A DNA stretch of 64,000 nucleotides from Alkalilimnicola ehrlichii (GTDB lineage: Bacteria; Pseudomonadota; Gammaproteobacteria; Nitrococcales; AK92): assembly GCF_003399765.1 (NCBI RefSeq), contig NZ_NFZV01000015.1, forward strand, positions 50,850 through 114,849, given 5' to 3'. How positions within the stretch are numbered: position 1 is the first letter of the stretch; each line of letters begins with the position of its first letter. Of this stretch, positions 27,603 through 36,895 are shown in pieces. Made by a program: the position numbers and the translations under genes. A model generated the notes under the pieces. That model was not told the DNA's origin, made no database searches, and saw only the letters and a list, made by a program, of their open reading frames with translations.

Positions 27603-29824
27603 ATGTCTCACCATCTTTGTTCCCGGCGCGCGCTACCGGCGTTTTCCCTTTCCTTGGGTCTTGCTCTGCTGGCGGCCGCACCGCCTACGGTGGAGGCAGC
27701 CGCTGGCGAGCAAAGCGTGCGGGCGACACAGCACTTCGACATCCCGGCCGGCCCGCTGGCGCAGGCGCTTAACACGCTGGCGCGCCAAGGCGGGTTGACG
27801 CTGTCGGTTGATCCCGCGGCGGTGGCCGGCCAGCGCGTCGCCGGCATGCAAGGCGAATTCGCGGTCGCCGACGCACTTGACCAGCTCCTCGCCGGGACTG
27901 GGCTGCACTACCGCTTCGCAGGCCCCCGCACGGTCATCGTCGAGCAGACCGCCGCTGCGCCGCAAGGCGCGGTACTTTCCCCCTTGCGTGTAGCCGCTGG
28001 CGCCGGCCGCGGCGATGGCGCGGAGGGGATGCACGGCGTCGGGCTCTCCCGCGGCGATATAGAGCGGCGCAATCCCGCCAGCGTCAAGGAATTGTTCGCC
28101 GCCGAGAGCAGCGTAGCCGTCAGTGGCGGTCCGTCGCTGTCGCAGAAGGTGTTCGTTAACGGCATCGACGAGAACAACCTTGCGGTCAGCATCGACGGTG
28201 CGCGCCAGAACAATCGCGTCTTTCACCACGCCGGGACTAATATCATCGATCCGGCACTGCTCAAGCTCGCCCGTGTCGATGCGGGCGTTGCGCCGGCCGA
28301 CGCCGGCCCTGGCGCCCTTGGCGGCGCTATCGTCTATGAGACGGTGGACGTCGATGACTTGCTCGCACCTGGGCGCAGCCTTGGCGGTTTCGTGACCGGC
28401 GGCTTCGCCAGCAATGGCGAGACCTGGCGGACCGGCGCCGCTACCTACGGCCGCGCGGGCAGCTTTGAGGCCCTGGGCTATGTCCAGCGCGCGCAGGGCG
28501 ACGACTACAAGGACGGTGCCGGCGATACCGTTCCCGGCACCCGTACCGATCTGCTGAGCCTGCTTGGGAAGCTCGCCTACGAGCAGGACGGCCACCGCGT
28601 CGAGTTTTCGGCCGAACAGCTCCGCGACCATGCGAAGCGGCCGTTCCGTGCCAACATCGGCGCGTGATCGGCCGGCCGGACCCGGAAATGCGCCGCTACG
28701 AGATGACCCGGCGCAACTATGTGCTGAGTTATACCACTCCCGGTGCGAGCGGTCTGTGGGATCCCGAGATCGTGCTCGGTTACGGGGTGACCGAGCTGGC
28801 GGTGCCCGAGCCTTTCGGCAGCGACGGCGAAACCAGCAGCCTGTCGCTGAAGTTCGCCAACAACCTGCATCTATCGCCGCGCAGCGTGATCGCCGTCGGC
28901 ACCGACGTCTACCGCGACCGCGCCAGTTATGCCGAGCCGGACACCTCGGAGGTGCGCGAGCAGATTACCAACGTCGGCGCATTTGCGCAGGCGCGGCTGC
29001 AGCCGCTTGATCCGCTGCGCCTCTCGGCGGGCCTGCGGGCGGACCGCCAGGAGTTCGAGGGCTTGGACGGCACCGAGTTCGATGATAGCGGGCTGAGCGG
29101 CAACGTCAGCATCGCCTACGACATCACCGATGCCCTCACGTTGACAGCGGCGGCTTCGAACGTCTGGGGCGGTATCACCCTGGCGGAGAATTTCATCCTG
29201 AACCCGGCCTGGGAGTACGACCCCATCGACCCCGTCCGCGCCCGTAGCCAGACGGTCGGTTTTGTCTACGAGACCGGCCCGTTCAGCCTTGACGGCCGGG
29301 TATTCCGCACCGACTTCGACAACGCGCGCGAGGCGTCCTGGCGCGGCGGTCCTTCGGAAACCATCGACTTCCGCAGTGAAGGCTACTCGTTAGGCGCCGG
29401 TTACCGCTGGGCGCAGGGCTTCGCTCGGCTCAGCTATACCGACAGCGAGATCAGCGTTGACGGCGACTCGACTAGCTCCTACACGATCCGTGCGCACGGC
29501 GCCCCGCTGGGCCGGATCTTCAATCTAGAGCTGGCGTACTGGCTGGCGCCGATAGACGTCATGCTCGGCGGTACCCTGGAGGCGGCGCTCAAAATAAAGA
29601 TACCGTGGACGCCGGCGCGGCCGCTGGAGGCCTACGAGGTGGTCAACGTCTACGCCGAATACCGGCCGCGCGGGGTGGATGGGTTGAGCCTGCGCCTGGA
29701 GGTGAGCAATCTCTTCGACGAGACTTACGCCCAGCGCGCCACCTACGGCCAGGACTTCGAAGACATCCGGCCGCTCGCCGAGCCCGGCCGCTCGTTCGCC
29801 CTCAACGCCCGGATGGAGTTCTAG
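27603..29824 (+). CDS. TonB-dependent receptor with N-terminal signalling domain (FecA-like), one frameshift
   Basis: Outer-membrane TonB-dependent transducer, about 740 residues after repair. A signal peptide (to about residue 33) is followed by an STN domain (FDIPAGPLAQALNTLARQGG, VAGMQGEFAVADALDQLL) that contacts FecR. The plug reads LSRGDIERRNPASVKELF, VFVNGIDENNLAVSIDGAR and ADAGPGALGGAIVYETVD. The beta-barrel follows, ending LNARMEF with the usual terminal Phe. The frame breaks at 28664: adding one G (GCG-GTG-ATC) links ANIGA to IGRPDPEM. All barrel features continue afterwards, so a read error is likely. The ligand is a ferric siderophore or heme-type compound by context; it is not identifiable. 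Confidence 0.9.
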
Positions 29825-29825
29825 C

Positions 29826-30125
29826 ATGAAAGGCGTAAGTGCGGGCCGGCATCCGCTCGCGGTGACTCAGCGGCTGTTGCTCGTGGTGGTCGGGGGGTAC
29901 TTGTTGAGCGCGGCGGCGGTTGCTCTGGGCGGGTTGCTGCTTACCGGCGTGCTGGCACCGAGCGAGGCGGTGGCGCTGAGCGCGATGCTCGGTTTCATCC
30001 TCTATCTCGTGTTGCTGCTCTGGGGCTTTGCCGAGCGTAGCCTCGGGCGGCTGTGGTGGCTGCTTGGCGGTGGCGCCGTACTCGGGCAGGTGGTGGTGCA
30101 GGCGCTGGCGTGGAGCGGAGGCTGA
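29826..30125 (+). CDS. Small inner-membrane protein, DUF3649-like
   Basis: A 99-residue protein with three hydrophobic helices (about 15-40, 48-65, 72-95). It starts at ATG 29826, two bases after the receptor stop. It matches the short membrane protein that regularly sits between TonB receptors and PepSY-TM proteins in iron-uptake operons (DUF3649). Function is unknown; it may assist ferric reduction or transport with the next gene, whose start is one base after its stop. Confidence 0.75.
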   Translation: MKGVSAGRHPLAVTQRLLLVVVGGYLLSAAAVALGGLLLTGVLAPSEAVALSAMLGFILYLVLLLWGFAERSLGRLWWLLGGGAVLGQVVVQALAWSGG

Positions 30126-30126
30126 A

Positions 30127-31677
30127 GTGGGCGAGAGTTTCGGACGCGCGATGACTTGGCTGCATACCTGGGCCGGTTTAGTTCTGGGCGCGGTGCTGTT
30201 TGCCGTGTTCTGGATGGGTACGCTCAGCGTGTTCCACGAGGAGTTGGATCGCTGGATGCAGCCGGCCACGCGGCTGCCGCCGCCGCCCGCGGTAATCTCG
30301 CTCGATCGTCTCGTGGTGCCGCTGGCGGCCACGGAAGCGGTGGGGGCGTCGCAATGGGGGCTGATGCTGCCGACCGCGCGGGAGCCGATGGCGCAGTTTT
30401 TCTACCGCGCTCCCGATGGCGGCTTCGTCGTCCACGCGATCGACCCGCACACCGGTGCGCTTCTACCCGAGCCGGGCAGTGCGGGTGCTACCGGCTTTAT
30501 CGTGCCGTTTCACTATGGCTTGCATATCGAGTGGCGCCGGCTTGGCTATTGGCTGGTCGGTGCCGCCTCCATGGGTATGCTCGTGCTGCTCGTCTCGGGG
30601 GTGGTGGTCCATCGACGGCGTTTCAAAGAGTTCTTCACCTTTCGCCCCGACAAGCGCCTGCCGCGCGCCACCCTCGACTTGCACAATCTTACGGGGATGG
30701 TGGCCCTGCCGTTCCACTTTCTGATCACCCTCACAGGGGTGATCCTCTTCATGGAGGTGTACTTTCCAAGTGCAGCGGATCTGGCCTACCGCAGCGCTGA
30801 CAACCCGCGGGGGAGTTTCTTCGCCGATGCCTTCGGCGGTTTCCGTCGTCCGCTCCTGAACGAGTCGGGCGAACTCGTCTCGCTGGATGCCATGGTAGTG
30901 GAGGCGTCGGCCCGCTGGTCGGGCAGTCCGCCGCGCTTCGTTCGGGTCTGGCATCCGGGCGATGCCAATGCCTACGTGGAGGTGCGGCGTACGTACGCCG
31001 ATCAGGCATCGCTCACCCGGGGGCAGATCTTCTTCGACGCGGGGAGCGGCCGGATCCTGCATCAATTCGACACCGCACCGGTGATGAGCACGCAGCGCTT
31101 TCTCTCCGGCCTGCACTTCATTGCTTTCGACCACTGGGCGCTGCGCTGGCTCTATTTCCTCGCCGGTCTAGCCGGCTGCGCGATGATCGCCACCGGCTTT
31201 GTGTTCTGGCTGGAGGCGCGACGGCGCCGGCATGCGGGCACCGCTATGGGAGGCCGGCGCTTGGTGGAGGCACTGACCGTAGCCTCCGTGACCGGCATCA
31301 TCGCTGCCACGTTGGCTCTGCTGGTGGCCAACCGCCTGTTGCCGGCTGATGCGAGCATGGGCAGCACCGGCCGCTCGGAACTTGAAGTGTGGGTGTTCTG
31401 GGCCGTCTGGCTCGTCGCTTTCGCCCACGCTAGCTTGCGCGGTACCCGCGCCTGGCGCGATCAAACCTGGGCGATCGGTGGGCTAGCCTTTACTGCTGTG
31501 CTGCTCAACGGGCTGACTACCGGGCATCACCCGCTGGCTGCACTGCAGGCGCAGCTGTGGGCAGTGGCGGGGGTGGATGCCGTGCTGCTCATGACTGGCG
31601 CCGCTGCGCTGGCTGTCGCTATCCGGCTAGGTCGCCGTGGGACGCCGCACACCCTAGGAGTGGATGGGAATGGTTGA
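30127..31677 (+). CDS. PepSY-associated transmembrane protein (PiuB-like iron uptake)
   Basis: A 516-residue membrane protein of the PepSY-TM family, associated with ferric-siderophore reduction in the periplasm or inner membrane. The start is GTG 30127, one base after the preceding stop. TM1 carries MTWLHTWAGLVLGAVLF with a conserved histidine. A first large periplasmic loop follows, then TM helices at about 155-180, 205-225 (FHFLITLTGVILFMEVYFP) and 340-365, and three or four C-terminal helices. Histidines within or beside the helices could bind heme. It belongs to the fecI-fecR-receptor operon and overlaps the next gene. Confidence 0.87.
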   Translation: MGESFGRAMTWLHTWAGLVLGAVLFAVFWMGTLSVFHEELDRWMQPATRLPPPPAVISLDRLVVPLAATEAVGASQWGLMLPTAREPMAQFFYRAPDGGFVVHAIDPHTGALLPEPGSAGATGFIVPFHYGLHIEWRRLGYWLVGAASMGMLVLLVSGVVVHRRRFKEFFTFRPDKRLPRATLDLHNLTGMVALPFHFLITLTGVILFMEVYFPSAADLAYRSADNPRGSFFADAFGGFRRPLLNESGELVSLDAMVVEASARWSGSPPRFVRVWHPGDANAYVEVRRTYADQASLTRGQIFFDAGSGRILHQFDTAPVMSTQRFLSGLHFIAFDHWALRWLYFLAGLAGCAMIATGFVFWLEARRRRHAGTAMGGRRLVEALTVASVTGIIAATLALLVANRLLPADASMGSTGRSELEVWVFWAVWLVAFAHASLRGTRAWRDQTWAIGGLAFTAVLLNGLTTGHHPLAALQAQLWAVAGVDAVLLMTGAAALAVAIRLGRRGTPHTLGVDGNG

Positions 31678-31999
31678 CGGTATGCTTCTGGCGGTGATCG
31701 TTGTCTGCGCCTACCTGGGGATGGCGATGCTGGCGCTTTCCCAACCTCCCCACTGGCGGCGAGTCGCGGGCGAGCCCGGGGCACCGCCTGGGTGCCCCCG
31801 CCGTCCACGACGGATCGCGGTGCTGTTGTTGGCAGCCAGTCTAGTCGTCGCACTGCTCCGCGATGGCCCGGTGTTTGGCAGCGTGCTCTGGGTGATGGTA
31901 CTGAGTGCCGCCGCTGCGGCGGTTGCCGTGACGCTGGCATGGCAACCGCGGACGCTGGCACAGTTAGTACGATTGGTGGACTCCGCGCACCGTGGCTGA
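31670..31999 (+). CDS. DUF3325-like small membrane protein
   Basis: A 109-residue inner-membrane protein with three hydrophobic segments (MLLAVIVVCAYLGMAMLAL, IAVLLLAASLVVALL, LWVMVLSAAAAAVAVTLAW). It overlaps the PepSY-TM stop (ATGGTTGA), so translation is coupled; a second ATG at 31664 is equally possible. The position and topology fit DUF3325 proteins, which end TonB receptor/PepSY iron operons. Biochemical role unknown. Confidence 0.7.
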   Translation: MVDGMLLAVIVVCAYLGMAMLALSQPPHWRRVAGEPGAPPGCPRRPRRIAVLLLAASLVVALLRDGPVFGSVLWVMVLSAAAAAVAVTLAWQPRTLAQLVRLVDSAHRG

Positions 32000-32029
32000 T
32001 CAGTCAATCGTGGTAGCCTTGGCGGAGGG

Positions 32030-32509
32030 TCAATCGTCGATCTCGCCCATGGCGGATTGCAGGTAGTTTTGCAGTCCTAGCTGTTGGATCAAGTCCTGGT
32101 TGGTCTCGAGGAAGTCGATGAACTCTTCCGCATCGTCCAGGAACTCCACCAGCATGGCGCGGCTGACGTAGTCTCCTTCCGCCTCGCACAGTTTGATCCC
32201 GTCCACCAGCACATCGCGGTAGCCGTGCTCGGCGCGCAGGTCGCAGTCGATGATCTCGGGCACCTCCTCGCCGAGCAGTAGCTTGTTCAAATCCTGGAGG
32301 TTGGGCAGGCCCTCCAGGAAGAGTACGCGCTGGATGAGTTTGTCGGCGTGCTTCATGGCCTTGATGGACGCCTTGTAATCGCGCTCGTTCAGCTCGCGGT
32401 AACCCCAGTTCTTGAGCATGCGGGCATGCAGGAAATACTGGTTGATGTTGGTCAGCTGAACCTTGAGCACTCCGTTCAGGTGCTTGATGATGGTCTGATG
32501 GCCCTTCAT
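32030..32509 (-). CDS. bfr: Bacterioferritin subunit, heme-binding type with degenerate ferroxidase site (BfrA-like)
   Basis: A 159-residue bacterioferritin that stores iron in a 24-subunit shell. IKAMKHADKLIQRVLFLEG keeps the methionine (Met52 equivalent) that ligates inter-subunit heme, but the E of the E-x-x-H ferroxidase pair is replaced by Ala. The later pair is EEFIDFLE, where the expected histidine is Phe. This subunit therefore probably contributes heme and little iron oxidation. It overlaps the upstream bfr gene by 4 bases (ATGA), implying co-translation and mixed shells, as described for Neisseria and Pseudomonas two-subunit bacterioferritins. Confidence 0.92.
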   Translation of the reverse strand: MKGHQTIIKHLNGVLKVQLTNINQYFLHARMLKNWGYRELNERDYKASIKAMKHADKLIQRVLFLEGLPNLQDLNKLLLGEEVPEIIDCDLRAEHGYRDVLVDGIKLCEAEGDYVSRAMLVEFLDDAEEFIDFLETNQDLIQQLGLQNYLQSAMGEIDD

Positions 32510-32991
32510 TTGGAAACTCTCCCATCCGCTTGGCTTTGCAGGTAGTTCTGAATGCCTATAGCGTCGATCAGGCGAAGCTGCTGCTCAAGCCAGTGAGTAT
32601 GATCCTCCTCAGTGTCGTAGAGCAGACCGAGGAGCAGGTCGCGAGTGACGTAGTCCCCCTTCTGCTCGACCAAGGCGATGACGCGGCGCAGCTCGGAGAC
32701 CACCTTCAGCTCCATGTCTAGGTCGGCTTGGAGCATGCCCGGCACGTCGCCGGCAATGGTGGGCGTCTGGCGGGCGCCGAGATCGGGTTTGCCTTGCAGA
32801 AACAGGATGCGGCGGATCAGCTTCTGGGCGTGTTCCAGCTCCTCCTCCTGCTCGTGCTTGATCCGCTCATAGAGCCGGTATAGGCCCATGTCCTCGTAGA
32901 CGTGAGCGTGGACGAAGTACTGGTCCGCCGCCGTCATCTCATAAGCCAAGAGACCATTGAGTTCGGCAATGATGGTAGTGTCGCCCCGCAT
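32506..32991 (-). CDS. bfr: Bacterioferritin subunit, ferroxidase-competent (BfrB-like)
   Basis: A 161-residue bacterioferritin. The ferroxidase ligands are present: Glu in AYEMTAADQYF, E-x-x-H in EELEHAQKL, Glu in DMELKVVSEL, and E-x-x-H in TEEDHTHWLEQQL. The heme-ligand methionine is replaced by Leu (ELEH). It is thus complementary to the next gene, which keeps the methionine but loses the di-iron site. It is the first gene of the pair; no clear Fur site was recognised upstream. It sits at the end of the iron-uptake block, which suits a storage role. Confidence 0.92.
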   Translation of the reverse strand: MRGDTTIIAELNGLLAYEMTAADQYFVHAHVYEDMGLYRLYERIKHEQEEELEHAQKLIRRILFLQGKPDLGARQTPTIAGDVPGMLQADLDMELKVVSELRRVIALVEQKGDYVTRDLLLGLLYDTEEDHTHWLEQQLRLIDAIGIQNYLQSQADGRVSK

Positions 32992-33064
32992 CGGTACGCT
33001 CCTGCTTAGGAATAACTCGTCCGCTAGACCTGAAAGATAAGACTTTGGAGGGTTGAGAGCAAGT

Positions 33065-33393
33065 CTAAACGTTGTAAAAACAAAGGGTTAATGGTAATGA
33101 GAACAAAAAACGGTCGCATGTAGATGCCAATTGTTCCTCCGGAAACATTCGAAGGCCGTGTGTTGGCGCGACCTGCTGATCGCGAAATGGCGACTTCAAT
33201 CCGCCATCCACTGCAAGTATCCGCCCGTGGTAGTAGTCGTTCCCTAGCACATGGCGCAGCAAGTGGGTGATCTCCTCACGGTGTCGAATCGGCCCGGCGG
33301 AATGCCCGCTAGCACGTCCGGCCGCGTGCGGGTCATCATCGGCATCTCGCTGAAGCCGGGCGCGATCCCCACCAGTTCCTGTGCCCAGGCACT
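33065..33393 (-). pseudogene. Short-chain dehydrogenase C-terminal relic
   Basis: The minus strand encodes AWAQELVGIAPGFSEMPMM, TRPDVLAGIPPGRFDT and, after a shift at a GG pair (33280-33281), EEITHLLRHVLGND and GRILAVDGGL, the usual end of an SDR with its A-V-D-G-G box. No nucleotide-binding or YxxxK part exists, because the fragment abuts the stop of the 33395-36403 gene. The shift may be a read error, but the missing two-thirds show real truncation. The AT-rich sequence 33060-33120 follows its end. Confidence 0.7.
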
Positions 33394-33394
33394 G

Positions 33395-36300
33395 TCACTG
33401 CCACGCCGTGCTCCCTCGCCTTAGCACCACTAGCGATTCATTATCGGGTTCCGGGACGATCAACAGATCTCCGAGCGCCGCGGCGTCGGCAGAGTACGGC
33501 CGATCGGTATACTCGGTCACAAGGGTCGGCTCCTCAAGTTCGCCAAGCTCAACCAACGCATACCCTTGATCGCGACGAATGAGCAGGGGAGCCCCGGCAC
33601 CGTCTAACGCGAACCCCTCGAAGCCGCGCAGGCCAGGCATTCGGTAAGCGCCGATGGGTGAGACATCGGCGCCGTCGACAGCGTATACCCGCATCTCGTT
33701 ACTTCCGCCCACAAACAAGCGCTCATTGTTCGCGGCAAGGAACTCTGGCGGTAGCGTCTCCTCGGATTCAACGAAGCCGTAACCGAGCTGCTCTACTCGT
33801 CCCTCACGCAACGCGAAAACCTGTTCTCCGATCTCAACCAGCGCGTCCGTCGCGCCCGGCAGGTGGTCTCGTACGATCAAGTCCCCCGTCTCGGTGTTGA
33901 CGGACAAGTCGTGGATCCCGTCGTCTCCCCACACGCGAATTTCGCCCTCTCGGGCAAGAAGCCCCCGTCCACCGAATAAGGACGCGCGTGCAATCTGCAG
34001 AGGGTTGGACGACGCCGAGGGGGCGAAAATGGCTACACCCGCTGTCGTCAGTACCGCCAAGCGTGGCTCGGTACCAACGCGAAACGCTGCGTGAGCGAGA
34101 TAATCGGGTGCGTCGAGGCGCGCCAGTTCCAGCCATTGCGTTTGCCGAACGTCGATGGCCAAGCGTCGCCGCTCCTCCAGCGCCGCAACGGCGTCAGTAG
34201 TGGAAACCGTATCTTCGCCCTCTGCGGGACGCTCGTTGCGCCAGCGCAACTGCCCTTCGTATTCTTCCCGACCCAGTAGTATGTGCCCGCGTGCCAAACC
34301 CGAGCTACGGGCGAAACTCCTTATCAAGGTTCGCCCGGCTAACGTTTCCACCGCTATCGGTTCCCGCGGCGCAAGGCCGGTTACGACGAACTCCCACAAA
34401 TGACGCTCACGGATGCGATCCGCCGGATCGATAATCCACTTTGGCGAAAACTGCGCTTGTTTGGCGTAACAGCGATTGACGGCTTCGGCCCAAGCACCTA
34501 GCGCGGCAGACCTAACCGTATCAGAGGCAGGCCGCGCGATCGCGGGTAAGGTGATCAGGCGCGTGCCGCGCGAGGTTTGAATCAGCACGCGGCACGGGTA
34601 GGGATTGTCGAAGTACTCTTGGGGGATCCTATCGAGGGGCACCTCGACCGTGACAGTGGCAACGAACGGACTCGGCGGTTCCAACTGAATGTAGGGTGCG
34701 AAAACGTTGAGCGGATCGTCCTCCGGTCGCACGCGCGGCATGCACATCGTCGGTGTAATCAACGCCGTGCGGCTGGTGCTGATGAAATTGAAGCGCTCAC
34801 CGGTGGACGAGTGCGGCTCAAAGAAGAGTGTAATCGTCGCCTTCAGGCGCGCGAATGCCTCAGAGTGTTCGCCTGCAAGGGCAAGCCCCGCGCTACTGGC
34901 TGCGCCGCAGGGCAGGTGTGGCGTTTCCAACCGAAACGGCTCGACGTCCAACGAGCGAAGGTCGTAGTCGCGAGCGAGCCGCCGTTGCCAGAAGGTGGTA
35001 CCCGACAGGATGATCGCATCGGGGCGTGCGACTAAGCGGCTGAGCTCCGGAAAACCGCCTCCGGGTAGCGCAGTGGACGTAAATGCCCGTGTGCATAAGA
35101 ATTCGTCGCGGTCGCTATGAGGACGCATGCACGTATCCAGCGGCGGATCTATTCGACCGCCGCGATTCATTTCAATCAGAGCAACGATCGGGATCAAGAT
35201 GGGCAAGAGAAAACCGCCGACGTAGCCGCCCCACGAGCTCCTTTCCTGGTCAATCAAGTGCGCGCCGACATACGGCCAGAAGGTCGTTATGAGCAAGGTG
35301 CAAGCTGCGGTGTCGAGATCGTTCTTCCAGGTGTTTACCTTGATAAACTGCTGCAACGCCCCTGGGTCGTAAGGATCACGATTAGTCGAAGGTATCGCCG
35401 TCAACTCGACGCGCACCTGCACGTCCAAACCGATATCAAAAGAGCCCAATGCTCCCAGGTTGCAGGCGTCGATCGCGTCGGCCCGAAAGCTCAGCATGAC
35501 CTGCCCTTGCTCGGGGCCGGACGCTTTCCACGCCGCGCCTATCTCATCGAGGACCCTTACGTTGCGACGGCGCCGCATGCGCGCTCCAACCGTTCTCTTG
35601 GCCGCTTCCGTCACGAAGTAGGGGTCGGCAATAATGGCCCACCGGCGCGTCTCGATCCCGGACGGACCAAGATCGATGACTGACTCGGTATCGGTGTAGA
35701 ACGTCTCCCATGCATCGGAGCTTACCGGATAGTTGCCGATCTCCAGGCGCAATACGAGCACGGATTCGGCATCTAGAACACGCAGCGCGTTGCCGGGATC
35801 GGCGATTTCCATCGTCTGGTGCTCCCGCAATGTAGCAGACAGACCGCAGTTCGCGATTGTAGGTGTGTCGCCAAGTTCGGTGAGAGCACCGACATTGATT
35901 TGCAAATTACTTGGGGACAGGCGTGCACGCAGGCGGCCTTCTATCGCGGCCAGATCGAGACCGGTCGGGCCACCCTCGATCCCGGTAAAGCTTATGGTGA
36001 AGTAAACCTCATTATCGACGTTACGAACTTGCAAGGAAAAGACAATATGCACGTCGAGAGCCTGAGGGTTGCTCGGTCCATCCGTGCCGCCCTGCGCCAG
36101 ATCATCGAGTGTCGCCACGGATACCGTCGCCGGCTGCACCAATTGCACGCGCTTCGCGCCGGTAATGTATTCGATGCGCGGCTGAACAGGCCCCGGCGGA
36201 GGAAAAGAGTCGCGGACAAAGACTGTCTGCGTCTCATCGACCAAGCGTGCAAAGGCATAGCCGAAGCTGATTCCGGACACGACAGAGGGGCCGAGCGGCG

Positions 36301-36403
36301 TAATGAACTCGTCCGGGACACAAAGCGGTATCCTGCGCAATCTCTCACGTAGAGCAAGCGCCGTATTCAGCACCGAAGTTTGATACTGGATGATCTTTCC
36401 CAA
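33395..36403 (-). CDS. Large protein of unknown function, probable C-terminal beta-propeller
   Basis: A 1,002-residue protein that I do not recognise. It begins MGKIIQYQTSVLNTALALR without a signal peptide. Residues 1-370 are beta-rich and Asp-rich, with LALRLEIGNYPV-like patterns. One hydrophobic segment (about residues 392-415, VGGFLLPILIPIVALIEM) may cross or dip into a membrane. The last 280 residues contain short repeated units (ELARLDAPDYLAHAAFRVG, LFGGRGLLAREGEIRVWGDDG, VEIGEQVFALREGRVEQLG, LAANNERLFVGGSNEMRVY, YALVELGELEEP) that look like propeller blades. Cysteines are few. It stands alone on the minus strand, divergent from the membrane/DUF1566 pair. Confidence 0.8.
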   Translation of the reverse strand: MGKIIQYQTSVLNTALALRERLRRIPLCVPDEFITPLGPSVVSGISFGYAFARLVDETQTVFVRDSFPPPGPVQPRIEYITGAKRVQLVQPATVSVATLDDLAQGGTDGPSNPQALDVHIVFSLQVRNVDNEVYFTISFTGIEGGPTGLDLAAIEGRLRARLSPSNLQINVGALTELGDTPTIANCGLSATLREHQTMEIADPGNALRVLDAESVLVLRLEIGNYPVSSDAWETFYTDTESVIDLGPSGIETRRWAIIADPYFVTEAAKRTVGARMRRRRNVRVLDEIGAAWKASGPEQGQVMLSFRADAIDACNLGALGSFDIGLDVQVRVELTAIPSTNRDPYDPGALQQFIKVNTWKNDLDTAACTLLITTFWPYVGAHLIDQERSSWGGYVGGFLLPILIPIVALIEMNRGGRIDPPLDTCMRPHSDRDEFLCTRAFTSTALPGGGFPELSRLVARPDAIILSGTTFWQRRLARDYDLRSLDVEPFRLETPHLPCGAASSAGLALAGEHSEAFARLKATITLFFEPHSSTGERFNFISTSRTALITPTMCMPRVRPEDDPLNVFAPYIQLEPPSPFVATVTVEVPLDRIPQEYFDNPYPCRVLIQTSRGTRLITLPAIARPASDTVRSAALGAWAEAVNRCYAKQAQFSPKWIIDPADRIRERHLWEFVVTGLAPREPIAVETLAGRTLIRSFARSSGLARGHILLGREEYEGQLRWRNERPAEGEDTVSTTDAVAALEERRRLAIDVRQTQWLELARLDAPDYLAHAAFRVGTEPRLAVLTTAGVAIFAPSASSNPLQIARASLFGGRGLLAREGEIRVWGDDGIHDLSVNTETGDLIVRDHLPGATDALVEIGEQVFALREGRVEQLGYGFVESEETLPPEFLAANNERLFVGGSNEMRVYAVDGADVSPIGAYRMPGLRGFEGFALDGAGAPLLIRRDQGYALVELGELEEPTLVTEYTDRPYSADAAALGDLLIVPEPDNESLVVLRRGSTAWQ

Positions 36404-36895
36404 GAGCGGCGCCTCCTATATGGAAGCCGTCATCACCGAAGCCGCTTACAAAGCGGGTTCGACCCCATCGTATTCCGTTGCCGCTTGATGTATGGGGGTT
36501 TGCTTTGCTAGCGCAAAGACAGGGCGCCGATGTCGATCAAGTGATCGCAAAGCCATATACCCACTGCAGCCGCGTTATTGCGATAATGCTTAGCCACACA
36601 TGAGTGGCTGGAGTATTCCTTTCGAGGTACCGAGCCGGCCCGGCCATCGCACGCGCCCGTCGCTATCGCACCACTGAGATCCAAGCCGCTTCGCGCACCC
36701 TGGTGCCCCGGATTCGATCCCCTTATGCTTTCGCCGTACCGAAGATCACGACTTGGACAAGTTGGTCAGAGTTCGGAGAGCAGGCCGGAGTCGCGTTTTG
36801 ACCGCTTGCCGATTCGCTGAGCAGGCAAATCTAAGCGTGAAGACGTACTCGTAGCCTGCTAGGCGAGCTCTTGAACATTATTCTTGGGGTTTGGG
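36404..36895. other. Intergenic region between divergent genes
   Basis: A 492-base spacer that should hold both promoters. A small inverted repeat, TTTGC-TTTGCTA-GCAAA, lies near 36498-36515. A 65-codon plus frame (36604-36801) has no family features. No RNA gene was recognised. Confidence 0.35.

Noticed and set aside
36604..36801. 65-codon frame in the large spacer
   Set aside because: No ribosome site, motif or neighbour support.
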